Shown here in pieces: positions 1-6,954 of a stretch of DNA of 14,294 nt. The stretch's first letter is position 1. Each line of letters begins with the position of its first letter. This stretch comes from Deltaproteobacteria bacterium RBG_13_61_14 (lineage in GTDB: Bacteria > RBG-13-61-14). Where the stretch lies: the NCBI GenBank assembly GCA_001797815.1, contig MGQK01000060.1:10696-24989 (forward strand), read 5' to 3'. The notes beneath the pieces are model-generated. The model did no database searches, had not been told where the DNA came from, and saw only the letters and a program-made list of their open reading frames with translations. The translations under genes were made by a program, and so were the position numbers.

Positions 1-1
1 C

Positions 2-73
2 AACCGCTCCGACAAGGCCCTGTACCAGGCCAAACGCCTGGGCAAGAACCGCATGGCGGAATACGAGGATTAG
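2..73 (+). CDS. C-terminal end of a GGDEF-domain protein (partial)
   Basis: Only the last 23 codons and the stop are inside the window. The translation reads NRSDKALYQAKRLGKNRM and then a short acidic tail. This is the typical closing helix of GGDEF diguanylate cyclase domains, where a segment of the form ADxALYxAKxxGRNR ends the domain. The intact protein would be expected to make cyclic di-GMP, or to bind GTP or c-di-GMP if degenerate; the GG[D/E]EF active site and any sensor domain lie outside the window. The next gene starts 17 bp downstream on the same strand, so the two may be co-transcribed. Confidence 0.85.
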   Translation, partial: NRSDKALYQAKRLGKNRMAEYED

Positions 74-90
74 CTCCGGATGGCGCGCGG

Positions 91-804
91 ATGACTTCGC
101 CAATCTCCGGCCCGGACCCGGTCTCGGTGGTGCTGCCCGCCCGCAACGAGGCCGCGAACCTGCCCGGCTTGCTCCTCGCCTGCGCCCGAGTCTTCGCCTC
201 CCGCTTCCCGGATTATGAGCTCCTGGTGGTGGACGACGGCAGCTCGGATGACACCGCCGCCCTGGTCGAGAAACTCAGGCAAGACAACCCCCGCCTGCGC
301 CTGATCCGACATCCGGAAAACCTCGGCTACGGCGCCGCGCTCCGCAGCGGCTTTGCCGCGGCCCGCTATCCGCTGATTTTTTTCACCGACGCCGACGGCC
401 AGTTCGACCCGGCCGAAGTGGACCGCCTGATCCTCCACCTCAAGGAAACCGACCTGGTCGCGGGTTACCGCGCCGCCCGCCGGGACCCCTGGCCGCGCCG
501 ACTTTACGGCCGGGTCTTCAGTTGGCTTTGCCGCGTCCGGTTCGGGGTCCGGGTCCGCGATGTCAACTGCGCCTTCAAGCTGTTTCGCCGCTCGGTGCTC
601 GAAGGGGCCGAGCTCCGATGCTCCGGCGCCTTGATCAACGCCGAGCTCCTGGCCGTGGCCCAGGGCCGGGGCGTGGTTCCGGTGGAGGTGCCGGTCGCGC
701 ATTTCCCTCGCCGCCAGGGCGAGCCGAGCGGCGGCAGCGCGGCCGTGATCGTGCGGGCGGTCCGGGAGTTTTGGGAGTTGGACCGGCGGTTGCGCAGGAG
801 GTAA
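91..804 (+). CDS. Family 2 glycosyltransferase (polyprenyl-phosphate hexosyltransferase-like)
   Basis: A 237-residue GT-A protein of the DPM1/DPG-synthase-like branch of GT2, which usually moves a sugar from a nucleotide sugar to a polyprenyl phosphate at the inner membrane face. It opens with the strand VSVVLPARNE (residues 11-20), followed by the nucleotide-binding VVDDGSSDD (46-54), the family segment ENLGYGAALRSGF (76-88) and the metal-binding TDADGQFD (99-106). RVRDVNCAFKLFRR (154-167) is the typical acceptor-loop region. There is no C-terminal membrane segment, unlike ArnC or GtrB, so it should be soluble or peripheral. The start has no strong ribosome site; it is kept because it precedes the first strand by a normal length. 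The last codons (RRR plus stop) contain the AGGAGG that serves the next gene, suggesting translational coupling. The exact donor and acceptor cannot be read from the sequence. Confidence 0.88.
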   Translation: MTSPISGPDPVSVVLPARNEAANLPGLLLACARVFASRFPDYELLVVDDGSSDDTAALVEKLRQDNPRLRLIRHPENLGYGAALRSGFAAARYPLIFFTDADGQFDPAEVDRLILHLKETDLVAGYRAARRDPWPRRLYGRVFSWLCRVRFGVRVRDVNCAFKLFRRSVLEGAELRCSGALINAELLAVAQGRGVVPVEVPVAHFPRRQGEPSGGSAAVIVRAVREFWELDRRLRRR

Positions 805-810
805 AGACGC

Positions 811-1650
811 ATGGTCAAGTTAACCGTGCTGGCGGAGAATTCGGTCGGAGTATCTCTGGGCCAGGTGGCCGAGCACGGCTGGTCAGTCCTGCTCGAAGAC
901 GGGGAAAGCCGGGTGCTCTTCGACACCGGCCAGGGCATGTGCCTCGCCACGAACCCCCGCCTGCTGGGGGTGGACCTTTCCCGCCTGGACGCCATCGTCC
1001 TCTCCCACGGCCACTCCGACCACACCCGCGGGCTGAAGCTCGTCCTGGAAACCTGCGCCGGCGCGGAGGTCTTCTGCCACCCGCAGGCGCTGCAAAAGAA
1101 GAAGGTCCGGCGCTCGCTCGGCGGCCGGGAGGTCACGCTCGACATCGGCATCCCTTATACCCAAGCGGAACTGGAAAGCCTGGGCGCCCGTTTCCAATTC
1201 GTCACCGCGCCGACCCGGATCAGCGAGCACGTCTCCGCGAGCGGAGAGATACCCCTGACCGCGGCGTTCGAAAGCCTGGAACCGGGCTTCCTGGTGGAAG
1301 GTCCACAGGCCGAAGCGCCGGACCCGTTTGCCGACGACCTGGCGCTTTTCGTCCGCACGGAAAAGGGCGTGAGCGTGATCCTGGGCTGCGCCCACCGGGG
1401 CGCGATCAACACCCTGACCGCGGCCGCGGCCTGGTCCGGCAACGCGCCCTTTTACGCCCTGGTGGGCGGCAACCACCTCCACTCGCGCAGCGCCGAGCAG
1501 GCGGAGCAGACCTTAACCGCGCTCGAATCGTTCCGCCTGCACCTGATCGCGCCGGCCCACTGCACCGGCCCCCGGGTGACCGCTCGGATCTTCGAGCGCT
1601 TCGGCGAGCGGGCCTTGCCCTGCTCGGTGGGGATGCGGCTGGAGTTATGA
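811..1650 (+). CDS. Metallo-beta-lactamase-fold hydrolase (MJ0301/RFA-P synthase-like group)
   Basis: A 279-residue protein with the binuclear metal site of the metallo-beta-lactamase fold: LFDTG (36-40), the HxHxDH signature in LSHGHSDHTRG (64-74), a further ligand in GCAHRGAINT (192-201) and the C-terminal histidine in IAPAHCTG (246-253). GCxHRGxxN and PAHCTG are features of the group often annotated as dihydropterin beta-ribofuranosylaminobenzene 5'-phosphate synthase-like. That name comes from archaeal methanopterin work and may not apply here; the bacterial substrate is unknown. The ATG follows an excellent AGGAGG site embedded in the end of the upstream glycosyltransferase, 6 bp after its stop. 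The protein has no signal peptide and is probably cytoplasmic. A palindromic repeat begins two bases after its stop codon. Confidence 0.85.
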   Translation: MVKLTVLAENSVGVSLGQVAEHGWSVLLEDGESRVLFDTGQGMCLATNPRLLGVDLSRLDAIVLSHGHSDHTRGLKLVLETCAGAEVFCHPQALQKKKVRRSLGGREVTLDIGIPYTQAELESLGARFQFVTAPTRISEHVSASGEIPLTAAFESLEPGFLVEGPQAEAPDPFADDLALFVRTEKGVSVILGCAHRGAINTLTAAAAWSGNAPFYALVGGNHLHSRSAEQAEQTLTALESFRLHLIAPAHCTGPRVTARIFERFGERALPCSVGMRLEL

Positions 1651-1651
1651 T

Positions 1652-1683
1652 ACTTAACATTGGGGTCAGGCCCCAAAGTTAAC
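1652..1683. repeat. Palindromic intergenic repeat, copy 1
   Basis: The arms are TTAAC-a-TTGGGG and CCCCAA-a-GTTAA around a TCAGG loop, so the element can fold into a hairpin in either strand. It shares the 14-base core ACTTAACATTGGGG with two tandem copies at 9366-9424. It lies between the hydrolase stop and the ribosome site of the trehalose synthase gene. It is not followed by a T-run, so it is not a standard terminator. REP-like elements mobilised by RAYT-type transposases are a plausible explanation, but no transposase is present here. Confidence 0.85.
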
Positions 1684-1710
1684 ATACCGAGAATAAGGAG
1701 CCGGGGAGAG

Positions 1711-2940
1711 ATGAGCGTTATGATCGGTCAACAGACACTGGTCCAGGTGGAAGCTTACGAGCAATATGTGGGTGCAGAGGCCGTGGCCCGGATTCGGAAA
1801 AAGGCCGAGCGCCTACAGGGACTGCATATCACCAACGTCAATTCCACTTACTATGGGGGCGGAGTGGCGGAACTCTTGTCGTCCCTCTCGCTCCTGATGA
1901 ACAGCGTGGGGATCAAGACCGGCTGGCGGGTGATCCAGGGCTCGCCGGATTTCTTTTCCATCACCAAGAAGATCCACAACGCCCTGCAGGGCCACTCCAT
2001 CAACCTGACCGAACGCAAGATGGAAATCTACGAACGGGTGGTGTTCGAGAACGCGGTCCGCAACCACCTCGACCACGACCTGGTCATCATCCACGACCCG
2101 CAGCCGCTGCCCCTGATCACCCATTACCAGAAAAAGGGTCCGTGGATCTGGCGTTGCCACATTGACCTGACCGCCCGGCACCCGCAATGCTGGAATTACC
2201 TCGTGTCTTTCATCGAGCAGTATGATGCCGTGATCCTCAGCCTCCAGGACTACCAGCAAAAACTCAAGACTCCCCAGGTCTTTTTCATGCCCGCGATTGA
2301 TCCTTTTTCGATCAAGAACCAGGAGATGCGCGAGGAGGAAATCGAGGAGCGGCTTCGGCACCACCATATTCCCACCGACCTTCCCTTGGTGGTCCAGATT
2401 TCGCGCTTTGACCCCTGGAAAGACCCCAAGGGCGTGATCGAGGCTTTTCAGATCGCGCGCCAGGAGGTGGACTGCACCCTGGTGCTGCTCGGCAACGTGG
2501 CCACCGACGACCCGGAAGGCTCCCAGGTCTATGATCAAATCCGGGAATACCGGGACGACCGGATCATCATCCTCAGCGAGCAGGACTCGGCCCTGGTCAA
2601 CGCCTTGCAGCGGCGCGCCGCGGTGGTCTTGCAGAAGTCCCTGCGCGAGGGCTTCGGCCTCACCGTGACCGAGGCCATGTGGAAGGGCACGCCGGTGGTC
2701 GGCGGCAAGGTAGGCGGCATCCGCTATCAGATCGAGGATGGCGTCAACGGATTTTTGGTCTCCTCGGTCAAGGAAGCGGCAGATCGGATGGTCAAACTGC
2801 TCAAGAATCCGAAGTTGCGCCAGGAGATGGGTGGGAAGGCCCGCGAGAGCGTGCGCCAGAACTTTCTGCTTACCCGCTACCTGGAGCAATACCTGGACTT
2901 GTTCAATTCCTTTGAAACCATCTACCGATTGAAGATATAG
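1711..2940 (+). CDS. treT: TreT-type trehalose synthase (GT4 glycosyltransferase)
   Basis: A 409-residue GT-B enzyme of the TreT branch of GT4. Characterised relatives reversibly form trehalose from an NDP-glucose and free glucose in the cytoplasm. The N-terminal domain carries HITNVNSTYYGGGVAE (39-54) and the segment DFFSITKKIHNALQG (80-94), both strong TreT signatures, then HDPQPLPL (128-135). The C-terminal domain holds the phosphate-binding R232 and K237 in SRFDPWKDP and the EX7E motif E313-E321 in REGFGLTVTEA. The ATG is chosen because GGAG bases precede it (AAGGAGCCGGGGAGAG). An upstream TTG at 1660 would require translating the palindromic repeat. Trehalose could serve as osmoprotectant or carbon source; TreT can run in either direction and nothing nearby decides. 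It converges on the DsrC-like gene with 27 bp between stops and no clear terminator. Confidence 0.88.
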   Translation: MSVMIGQQTLVQVEAYEQYVGAEAVARIRKKAERLQGLHITNVNSTYYGGGVAELLSSLSLLMNSVGIKTGWRVIQGSPDFFSITKKIHNALQGHSINLTERKMEIYERVVFENAVRNHLDHDLVIIHDPQPLPLITHYQKKGPWIWRCHIDLTARHPQCWNYLVSFIEQYDAVILSLQDYQQKLKTPQVFFMPAIDPFSIKNQEMREEEIEERLRHHHIPTDLPLVVQISRFDPWKDPKGVIEAFQIARQEVDCTLVLLGNVATDDPEGSQVYDQIREYRDDRIIILSEQDSALVNALQRRAAVVLQKSLREGFGLTVTEAMWKGTPVVGGKVGGIRYQIEDGVNGFLVSSVKEAADRMVKLLKNPKLRQEMGGKARESVRQNFLLTRYLEQYLDLFNSFETIYRLKI

Positions 2941-2967
2941 CGCCAAGCTGTGGGGACGGTATGAACT

Positions 2968-3642
2968 TCAGACCACCCGCAAGCCGGCCAGCTTGACCGC
3001 ACCCCGATGGTAGCCGGTGGGGAAGAGCCTTTCCAGTTCCTCCAATTCGAGCTGATTGGCCTCACAGGTCTCATAGACGGAGGGCACCACCCCGTTCTTC
3101 TGGAAGCGCTCGCGCAGGAAATTGAGAATTTGCCAGTGGCGGCTGGTCAGTCCTTGTTTCAGACCCATCTCTTCGGCCCGGTGCAAGGCAAAATATGGAT
3201 CCCATTCCGCCGCATCCTTCAGAAACCCGCGGACATCCACCCGGTAGACCTTTTGCTCCACCGCCTCCTCGGCCGCGCCGGCCGCGTCAATCCCGGCACC
3301 CAGGCCGCCTTCCCCGAAGAAATTGACCTGATGGTCGAGGTAGGTGATCCCGGCCAGCTTGCAGGCGCCGCGCAAGTAGCCGGTGGGAAAGAGCTGCTGG
3401 AGGTCGCGGATGAAAAGGCCGTTGGCGCGGCAGGTCTCGTAAACCAGCGGACACCTCCCGGACTTGCGGAACGAGTCCCGGATGTAGTGGATGACATTCC
3501 AATGCTTCGGGGTCAACCCCCCCCGGATATTGACCTCCGGCGCCATGCCCTCGGCAAAGGCCCTATCCCATTTCTGGTAATCCGCCAAAAAACCATTGGC
3601 ATCCACCAGGTAGCCCTTGCCCTGGAACATCACCTTTTTCAT
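2968..3642 (-). CDS. Tandem two-domain DsrC/TusE-like protein lacking the redox arms
   Basis: A 224-residue protein made of two copies of the DsrC/TusE/DsvC fold. Copy 1 (about 3-105) has VDANGFLADYQKW, LTPKHWNVIHYIRD and LFPTGYLRGACKLAG. Copy 2 (about 131-224) has VDVRGFLKDAAEW, LTSRHWQILNFLRE and LFPTGYHRGAVKLAG. They are joined by a Gly/Ala-rich linker (about 108-128). Canonical DsrC carries sulfur on a C-terminal cysteine and uses a second cysteine in the ACKIAG position. Here copy 1 keeps only the latter (C94), copy 2 has Val at that place (V216), and neither has the terminal arm. Each copy instead has a cysteine in VYETC (C71, C193). Trisulfide chemistry as in dissimilatory sulfite reduction is therefore unlikely; a regulatory or binding role is inference. 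AAGGA lies about 8 bases before the ATG. It converges on the treT-like gene and is divergent from the hydrolase. Confidence 0.85.
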   Translation of the reverse strand: MKKVMFQGKGYLVDANGFLADYQKWDRAFAEGMAPEVNIRGGLTPKHWNVIHYIRDSFRKSGRCPLVYETCRANGLFIRDLQQLFPTGYLRGACKLAGITYLDHQVNFFGEGGLGAGIDAAGAAEEAVEQKVYRVDVRGFLKDAAEWDPYFALHRAEEMGLKQGLTSRHWQILNFLRERFQKNGVVPSVYETCEANQLELEELERLFPTGYHRGAVKLAGLRVV

Positions 3643-3729
3643 GGGAAGATCCTTTCTCCTACGCCTAATAAAAAATGAAATCCCCTGACCCTACGGGAAA
3701 AACCCTCGCTCGCCTTTTAAAAATACCAG

Positions 3730-3754
3730 GATACCCTTTTCTCTCTTTGGTATC
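3730..3754. repeat. Short inverted repeat GATACC-N13-GGTATC
   Basis: Perfect 6-bp arms separated by a 13-base pyrimidine-rich spacer, with a further TACC just upstream. It lies between the divergent DsrC-like gene and the hydrolase gene, so it could be a regulator binding site or a weak hairpin. No regulator gene is nearby, and arms this short can occur by chance. Confidence 0.3.
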
Positions 3755-3900
3755 AATATTCATGCCATCCTCTTCCCGCCTGCTTCAAGCCCTGAAAAAG
3801 GGGTTTTGCAACGGCTATCCCTGCCCCAAAGTCAAAAAGGTTTACATTCCCATGTCGGTTTTCTTTTCACTTTCCACCCGAGCCTCATCCCGAATTTTTC

Positions 3901-3928
3901 TTGACAAAATTCGGAATTCTGCTTTGAT
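3901..3928 (+). promoter_or_regulatory. Candidate sigma-70 promoter of the S15-type hydrolase
   Basis: A perfect -35 hexamer TTGACA (3901-3906) is followed after 16 bases by TTTGAT (3923-3928), four of six matches to the -10 consensus. Transcription would begin near 3935 and leave a leader of about 70 bases before the ATG at 4005. Confidence 0.45.
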
Positions 3929-3949
3929 CTAGAAGGCAATGCCCTTCGC

Positions 3950-3971
3950 GCGTCGCCCTCCGGGCCGGCGC
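3950..3971 (+). promoter_or_regulatory. GC-rich hairpin in the hydrolase mRNA leader
   Basis: GCGTC-GCCC (3950-3958) can pair with GGGC-GGCGC (3962-3971) around a TCC loop with one bulged C. It sits between the candidate promoter and the ribosome site at about 3990-3995. No T-run follows, so it is not a terminator; it may affect mRNA stability or have no role. Confidence 0.3.
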
Positions 3972-4004
3972 TGTGCATCCCAGGAAAGAAAGGAGCCAAG
4001 AACC

Positions 4005-6170
4005 ATGCCATGCAAAATCGCAACCGCGCTTCTCGCCGCGGCCGTCTTGGGCTGGGCCTTTTCCCTGCCCGCCAAAGAAAAGCCGGCCGAGCCAGGTGCC
4101 GAAAAGGTGAGCAAGCCCTTTGAATACCGCGGCTACACCTCCGAAGAGTTCAAGGGCGTCCAGAAATTTTCGGAATACGTGACCATGGACGATGGAGTCA
4201 AGCTGGCGGTGGACATCTACCTCCCGGCCGACGGGCCGGCCCAGACCGCCTTCCCGGTGATCATGGAATACACGCCCTACACCCGCGCCTTTATTGACCT
4301 CAAGAACGGCCCCATCCACAAGCTCGGCCGCAAAGCGGCGCTGAAAACCTCGAGCCCGGTCATTGACCTCCTGGCCGTGCCCAGCATGACCAAGCCGATC
4401 CGGGTGTTTCTCGCCCACGGCTACGCCATCGTCCGGGCCGACATGCGCGGCTCCGGCGCGTCCTTTGGCTGGAAGGCCGACTTCATGCCCCAGCTGGCGG
4501 AGGACGGCGGCGAGCTGGTGGCCTGGATCGCCAAGCAACCCTGGTGCGACGGCAACGTGGGCATGATCGGCGGCTCCTATACCGGCTATTCCCAACTGGT
4601 TACCGCGGGCAAGGCCGGGCCGGCGCTCAAGTGCATCGCGCCCATGATGGTGCCGCTCGAGGGCTATGACGGCGAGGTCTATCCCGGCGGGATTTACCTC
4701 CACGGCTTCATGGCCGAGTATTCCGAGGGGCTGACCAAGCTCAACCTGAATTATTACCAATTGAATTTCGGGAAGCTTTTACTGGGCCAGCGCGACTTCA
4801 GCCTGCCCGCGGCGCCGGTCATGGATGAGGACGGCGATGGCCGGCTCGATGATGAAATCCCGCTGGATTTGAACCACAACGGCTCGTTCCTGGACGACTA
4901 CAACTACCCGGCCGACCCGACCGACGAGCCGAAATACAAGGACGGCCAAAAGCGCCGGCACATCTATTACCTCGCCAACGCCGATCACAAGCGCAACCTC
5001 GACTACCACGCCTGGGCCCAGAACATGTTCTTCCTCGATGCCGTCCCGCCCTACCCTTTGCAGGACGTGGCCATCTACGATTTCGACCCCAGCGCCCACC
5101 TCCCGGCGATCATGAAGTCCGGCATCGCGGTTTACAACGTGGGCGGGTGGTTCGACACTTTCCCCCGCGGCACCACCGAGCTTTACGCCACCATGAAGGA
5201 CACCAACCCTTCCAAGATGCTGATCGTTCCCGGCTACCACGGCGGCGGCGGCCCTTTCTGGAAATACCTGGGCGAAGACCCCAAGTCAGTCCTCAAAAAA
5301 GGCGCGCCCGAACTCCTTCGCTTCTTCGACCATTACCTCAAAGGCATTGATAACGGGGTCGAGAAGGACCCGCCCATCCAGATTTACGTGATGAACGCCG
5401 GCGGGTTCCGGGCTGAGAGTGAATGGCCGTTAGCCCGACAGGTGATCACCGATTATTACTTCAACTCTGACCACGGCCTCTCGACCCAGGCCTCGACTCC
5501 GGGCGCGGACAAATACAAGGCCGACTTCACCCACGATGCCCGCTTCGGCAAGAAGCAAGGCAACCGCTGGCTCGCCGCCATGGGCCAGGCCCCGGACCAA
5601 CTCCCGGTCCGGACCAGGAAAGACAAGCAGTGCCTGACCTATACCAGCGCGCCGCTTTTGGCGGAAATGGAAGTGACCGGCCATCCCATTGTCCGCTTCT
5701 GGGTCTCGTCCACCGCGGACGACGGCGACTTTTTCGTTTACCTGGAAGACGTGGATGAAAAAGGCAAGGCGCTGCTCATCACCGAGGGCGTGCTCCGCGC
5801 CGGCTTTGCGCCGCTGGTGAGCAACGACAAGGAAATCTGGTCCGGCCGCTCTGGGGTGGACGTGAAGCCGGAGCTGCCCTGGCACGGGTTCGAGAAGGCC
5901 AATTACAACCCCGCCATCTTTGCCCACGGCAACATCGTGGAGCTGGTCTTTGACCTCAAGCCCACCTCCTGGGTCTTTAAGCCAGGCCATTCCCTCCGGG
6001 TCACCATCGCCGCCGCGGACTGGCCCACCTTCCGCCTGCACGAGCGCCTGGCGCCGGACAACGACCCCCGGAACCCGGCGAATATCGTCCCGATCATCAC
6101 CGTGCACCGGGACGCCGAGCATCCCTCGCGCATTCAACTGCCGGTGATTCCCAAGGGGTCAGGTCTTTAG
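4005..6170 (+). CDS. Secreted CocE/NonD-type alpha/beta hydrolase (X-Pro dipeptidyl-peptidase S15 family)
   Basis: A 721-residue exported serine hydrolase. Residues 1-23 form a signal peptide with a hydrophobic run ATALLAAAVLGWAFSL. The S15/CocE catalytic domain follows, with the nucleophile S191 in GGSYTGYSQ, the aspartate D384 in VGGWFDTF and the histidine H412 in IVPGYHGG. The oxyanion and cap region is around RADMRGSGASFGW. The C-terminal half has the jelly-roll domain of this family, recognisable by YTSAPLLAEMEVTGHP and FFVYLEDVDEKGKALLITEG. Relatives cleave X-Pro peptides, acyl esters such as cocaine, or beta-lactam side chains; the substrate is not predictable. Inserted at 273-298 is MDEDGDGRLDDEI followed by LDLNHNGSFLDD, which resembles calcium-binding EF-hand or dockerin loops. 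The start at 4005 is chosen over an in-frame ATG at 3939 because it has AAAGGAG upstream and gives a proper signal peptide. Confidence 0.87.
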   Translation: MPCKIATALLAAAVLGWAFSLPAKEKPAEPGAEKVSKPFEYRGYTSEEFKGVQKFSEYVTMDDGVKLAVDIYLPADGPAQTAFPVIMEYTPYTRAFIDLKNGPIHKLGRKAALKTSSPVIDLLAVPSMTKPIRVFLAHGYAIVRADMRGSGASFGWKADFMPQLAEDGGELVAWIAKQPWCDGNVGMIGGSYTGYSQLVTAGKAGPALKCIAPMMVPLEGYDGEVYPGGIYLHGFMAEYSEGLTKLNLNYYQLNFGKLLLGQRDFSLPAAPVMDEDGDGRLDDEIPLDLNHNGSFLDDYNYPADPTDEPKYKDGQKRRHIYYLANADHKRNLDYHAWAQNMFFLDAVPPYPLQDVAIYDFDPSAHLPAIMKSGIAVYNVGGWFDTFPRGTTELYATMKDTNPSKMLIVPGYHGGGGPFWKYLGEDPKSVLKKGAPELLRFFDHYLKGIDNGVEKDPPIQIYVMNAGGFRAESEWPLARQVITDYYFNSDHGLSTQASTPGADKYKADFTHDARFGKKQGNRWLAAMGQAPDQLPVRTRKDKQCLTYTSAPLLAEMEVTGHPIVRFWVSSTADDGDFFVYLEDVDEKGKALLITEGVLRAGFAPLVSNDKEIWSGRSGVDVKPELPWHGFEKANYNPAIFAHGNIVELVFDLKPTSWVFKPGHSLRVTIAAADWPTFRLHERLAPDNDPRNPANIVPIITVHRDAEHPSRIQLPVIPKGSGL
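6153..6170. repeat. Partial GGGGTCAGGTCTT-type repeat at the end of the hydrolase gene
   Basis: AAGGGGTCAGGTCTTTAG forms the last codons and stop of the hydrolase gene. GGGGTCAGG is identical to the inner part of the palindrome at 1652-1683. No second arm is visible. It looks like half of a related REP-like element captured as the 3' end of the coding sequence, giving the tail PKGSGL. Confidence 0.45.
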
Positions 6171-6180
6171 TTTTTAGTTT

Positions 6181-6954
6181 TCACTTTTGCATGGCAGAAC
6201 CGGCCACTTGGAGGCCGCGTTTTTGCAGGTAAGCTTTCAGGTCCGGGATTTTGATTGTCCCGAAGTGGAAGACCGAGGCCGCGAGCAGGATGGTCGCTCC
6301 GGCTTGCGCGGCCGCGAAAAAGTGTTCGAGCGTGCCGGCTCCGCCGGACGCCACCACCGGCACCTGGGTCACCTTCACGATCTTCTCGATCAGGGGCAGG
6401 TCAAAGCCGGTCTTGGCCCCGTCGGTGGCCTTGCTGGTCGGGAGGATGCAGCCCACGCCGAAGCCGCTGACCTTCTTGGCCCACTCGACTGCGTCCGCGG
6501 CCGTGGGCGTCCGGCCGCCGTCAATCCAGACCTCGTAGCCCGAGGGCAGCTTGGGGTTCCGGTCCACGTCAATCGCCACGGTCACCCGCTCGCCCCCGAA
6601 CTCCTTGACCATCTCCGCGATCACCTCGGGACGGCGGAAGGCCGCGCTGCTGGTCGAGACCTTGTCCGCGCCGGCCGCGAGCACCGCGGCGGCGCTCTTC
6701 ACGTCCTTGATCCCGCCGCCCACGGTGAAGGGCACGGTGGTGACCGCCGCCACTTTTTTCACCACCTCGAGCAAGGTGTCGCGGTTCTCCACCGTGGCGG
6801 TGATGTCCAGCATCGCGAGCTCGTCCGCCCCGGCCGCGCAGTAAGCTTTCGCGCATTCCACCGGGTCGCCGGCGTCATGGATGTTGACAAAGTGCACGCC
6901 CTTGACCACCCTCCCCTTTTGCATGTCCAGGCAAGGCATGATCTTCACCGTCAT
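6181..6954 (-). CDS. hisF: Imidazole glycerol phosphate synthase cyclase subunit HisF
   Basis: A 257-residue (beta/alpha)8 barrel of the HisF family. With HisH it converts PRFAR and ammonia into imidazole glycerol phosphate and AICAR in histidine biosynthesis. The catalytic acids are in place: D10 in MPCLDMQKGRVVKG and D129 in VAIDVDR. The phosphate-binding motifs FTVGGGI (76-82) and VASGGAGTLEHF (201-212) and the family end AASVFHFGTIKIPDLKAYL are present. The loop usually read as LLTSxDRDGTK is LPTSKATDGAK here (171-181): the second Asp is kept but the first is lost. No hisH or other his gene lies in the window. The start has GGAAAGGAG upstream and overlaps the stop of a 17-codon ORF. It could be a HisF paralogue with another job, but full-length conservation favours real HisF. 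Confidence 0.88.
   Translation of the reverse strand: MTVKIMPCLDMQKGRVVKGVHFVNIHDAGDPVECAKAYCAAGADELAMLDITATVENRDTLLEVVKKVAAVTTVPFTVGGGIKDVKSAAAVLAAGADKVSTSSAAFRRPEVIAEMVKEFGGERVTVAIDVDRNPKLPSGYEVWIDGGRTPTAADAVEWAKKVSGFGVGCILPTSKATDGAKTGFDLPLIEKIVKVTQVPVVASGGAGTLEHFFAAAQAGATILLAASVFHFGTIKIPDLKAYLQKRGLQVAGSAMQK

Larger units (their letters stand above)
3643..4004. other. Divergent intergenic region between the DsrC-like gene and the secreted hydrolase
   Basis: This 362-bp stretch is more AT-rich than the flanking genes and holds no convincing gene. It contains the ribosome site of the DsrC-like gene (about 3650-3660 on the minus strand), an inverted repeat GATACC/GGTATC at 3730-3754, a TTGACA promoter candidate for the hydrolase at 3901-3928 and a GC-rich leader hairpin at 3950-3971. 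CCCCTGACCC near 3682-3691 faintly resembles the GGGGTCAG repeat family in reverse orientation. Confidence 0.6.

Noticed and set aside
1660-1710. N-terminal extension of the trehalose synthase from a TTG codon
   Set aside because: The extension would be encoded by the palindromic repeat; the ATG at 1711 has purine-rich ribosome-site sequence and fits the family N-terminus.
3750-3768. TGGCAT-N5-TTGAT resembling a sigma-54 promoter on the minus strand, upstream of the DsrC-like gene
   Set aside because: The invariant GC at -12 is GA here, and no enhancer-binding activator is nearby.
3675-3932. Plus-strand ORF of 85 codons in the divergent spacer
   Set aside because: No ribosome site, base composition unlike the coding regions, no recognisable motif, and it overlaps the promoter candidate of the hydrolase.
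3939-4004. Earlier ATG for the secreted hydrolase
   Set aside because: It would put an Arg-rich stretch ahead of the signal peptide and has a poor ribosome site; the ATG at 4005 has AAAGGAG upstream.
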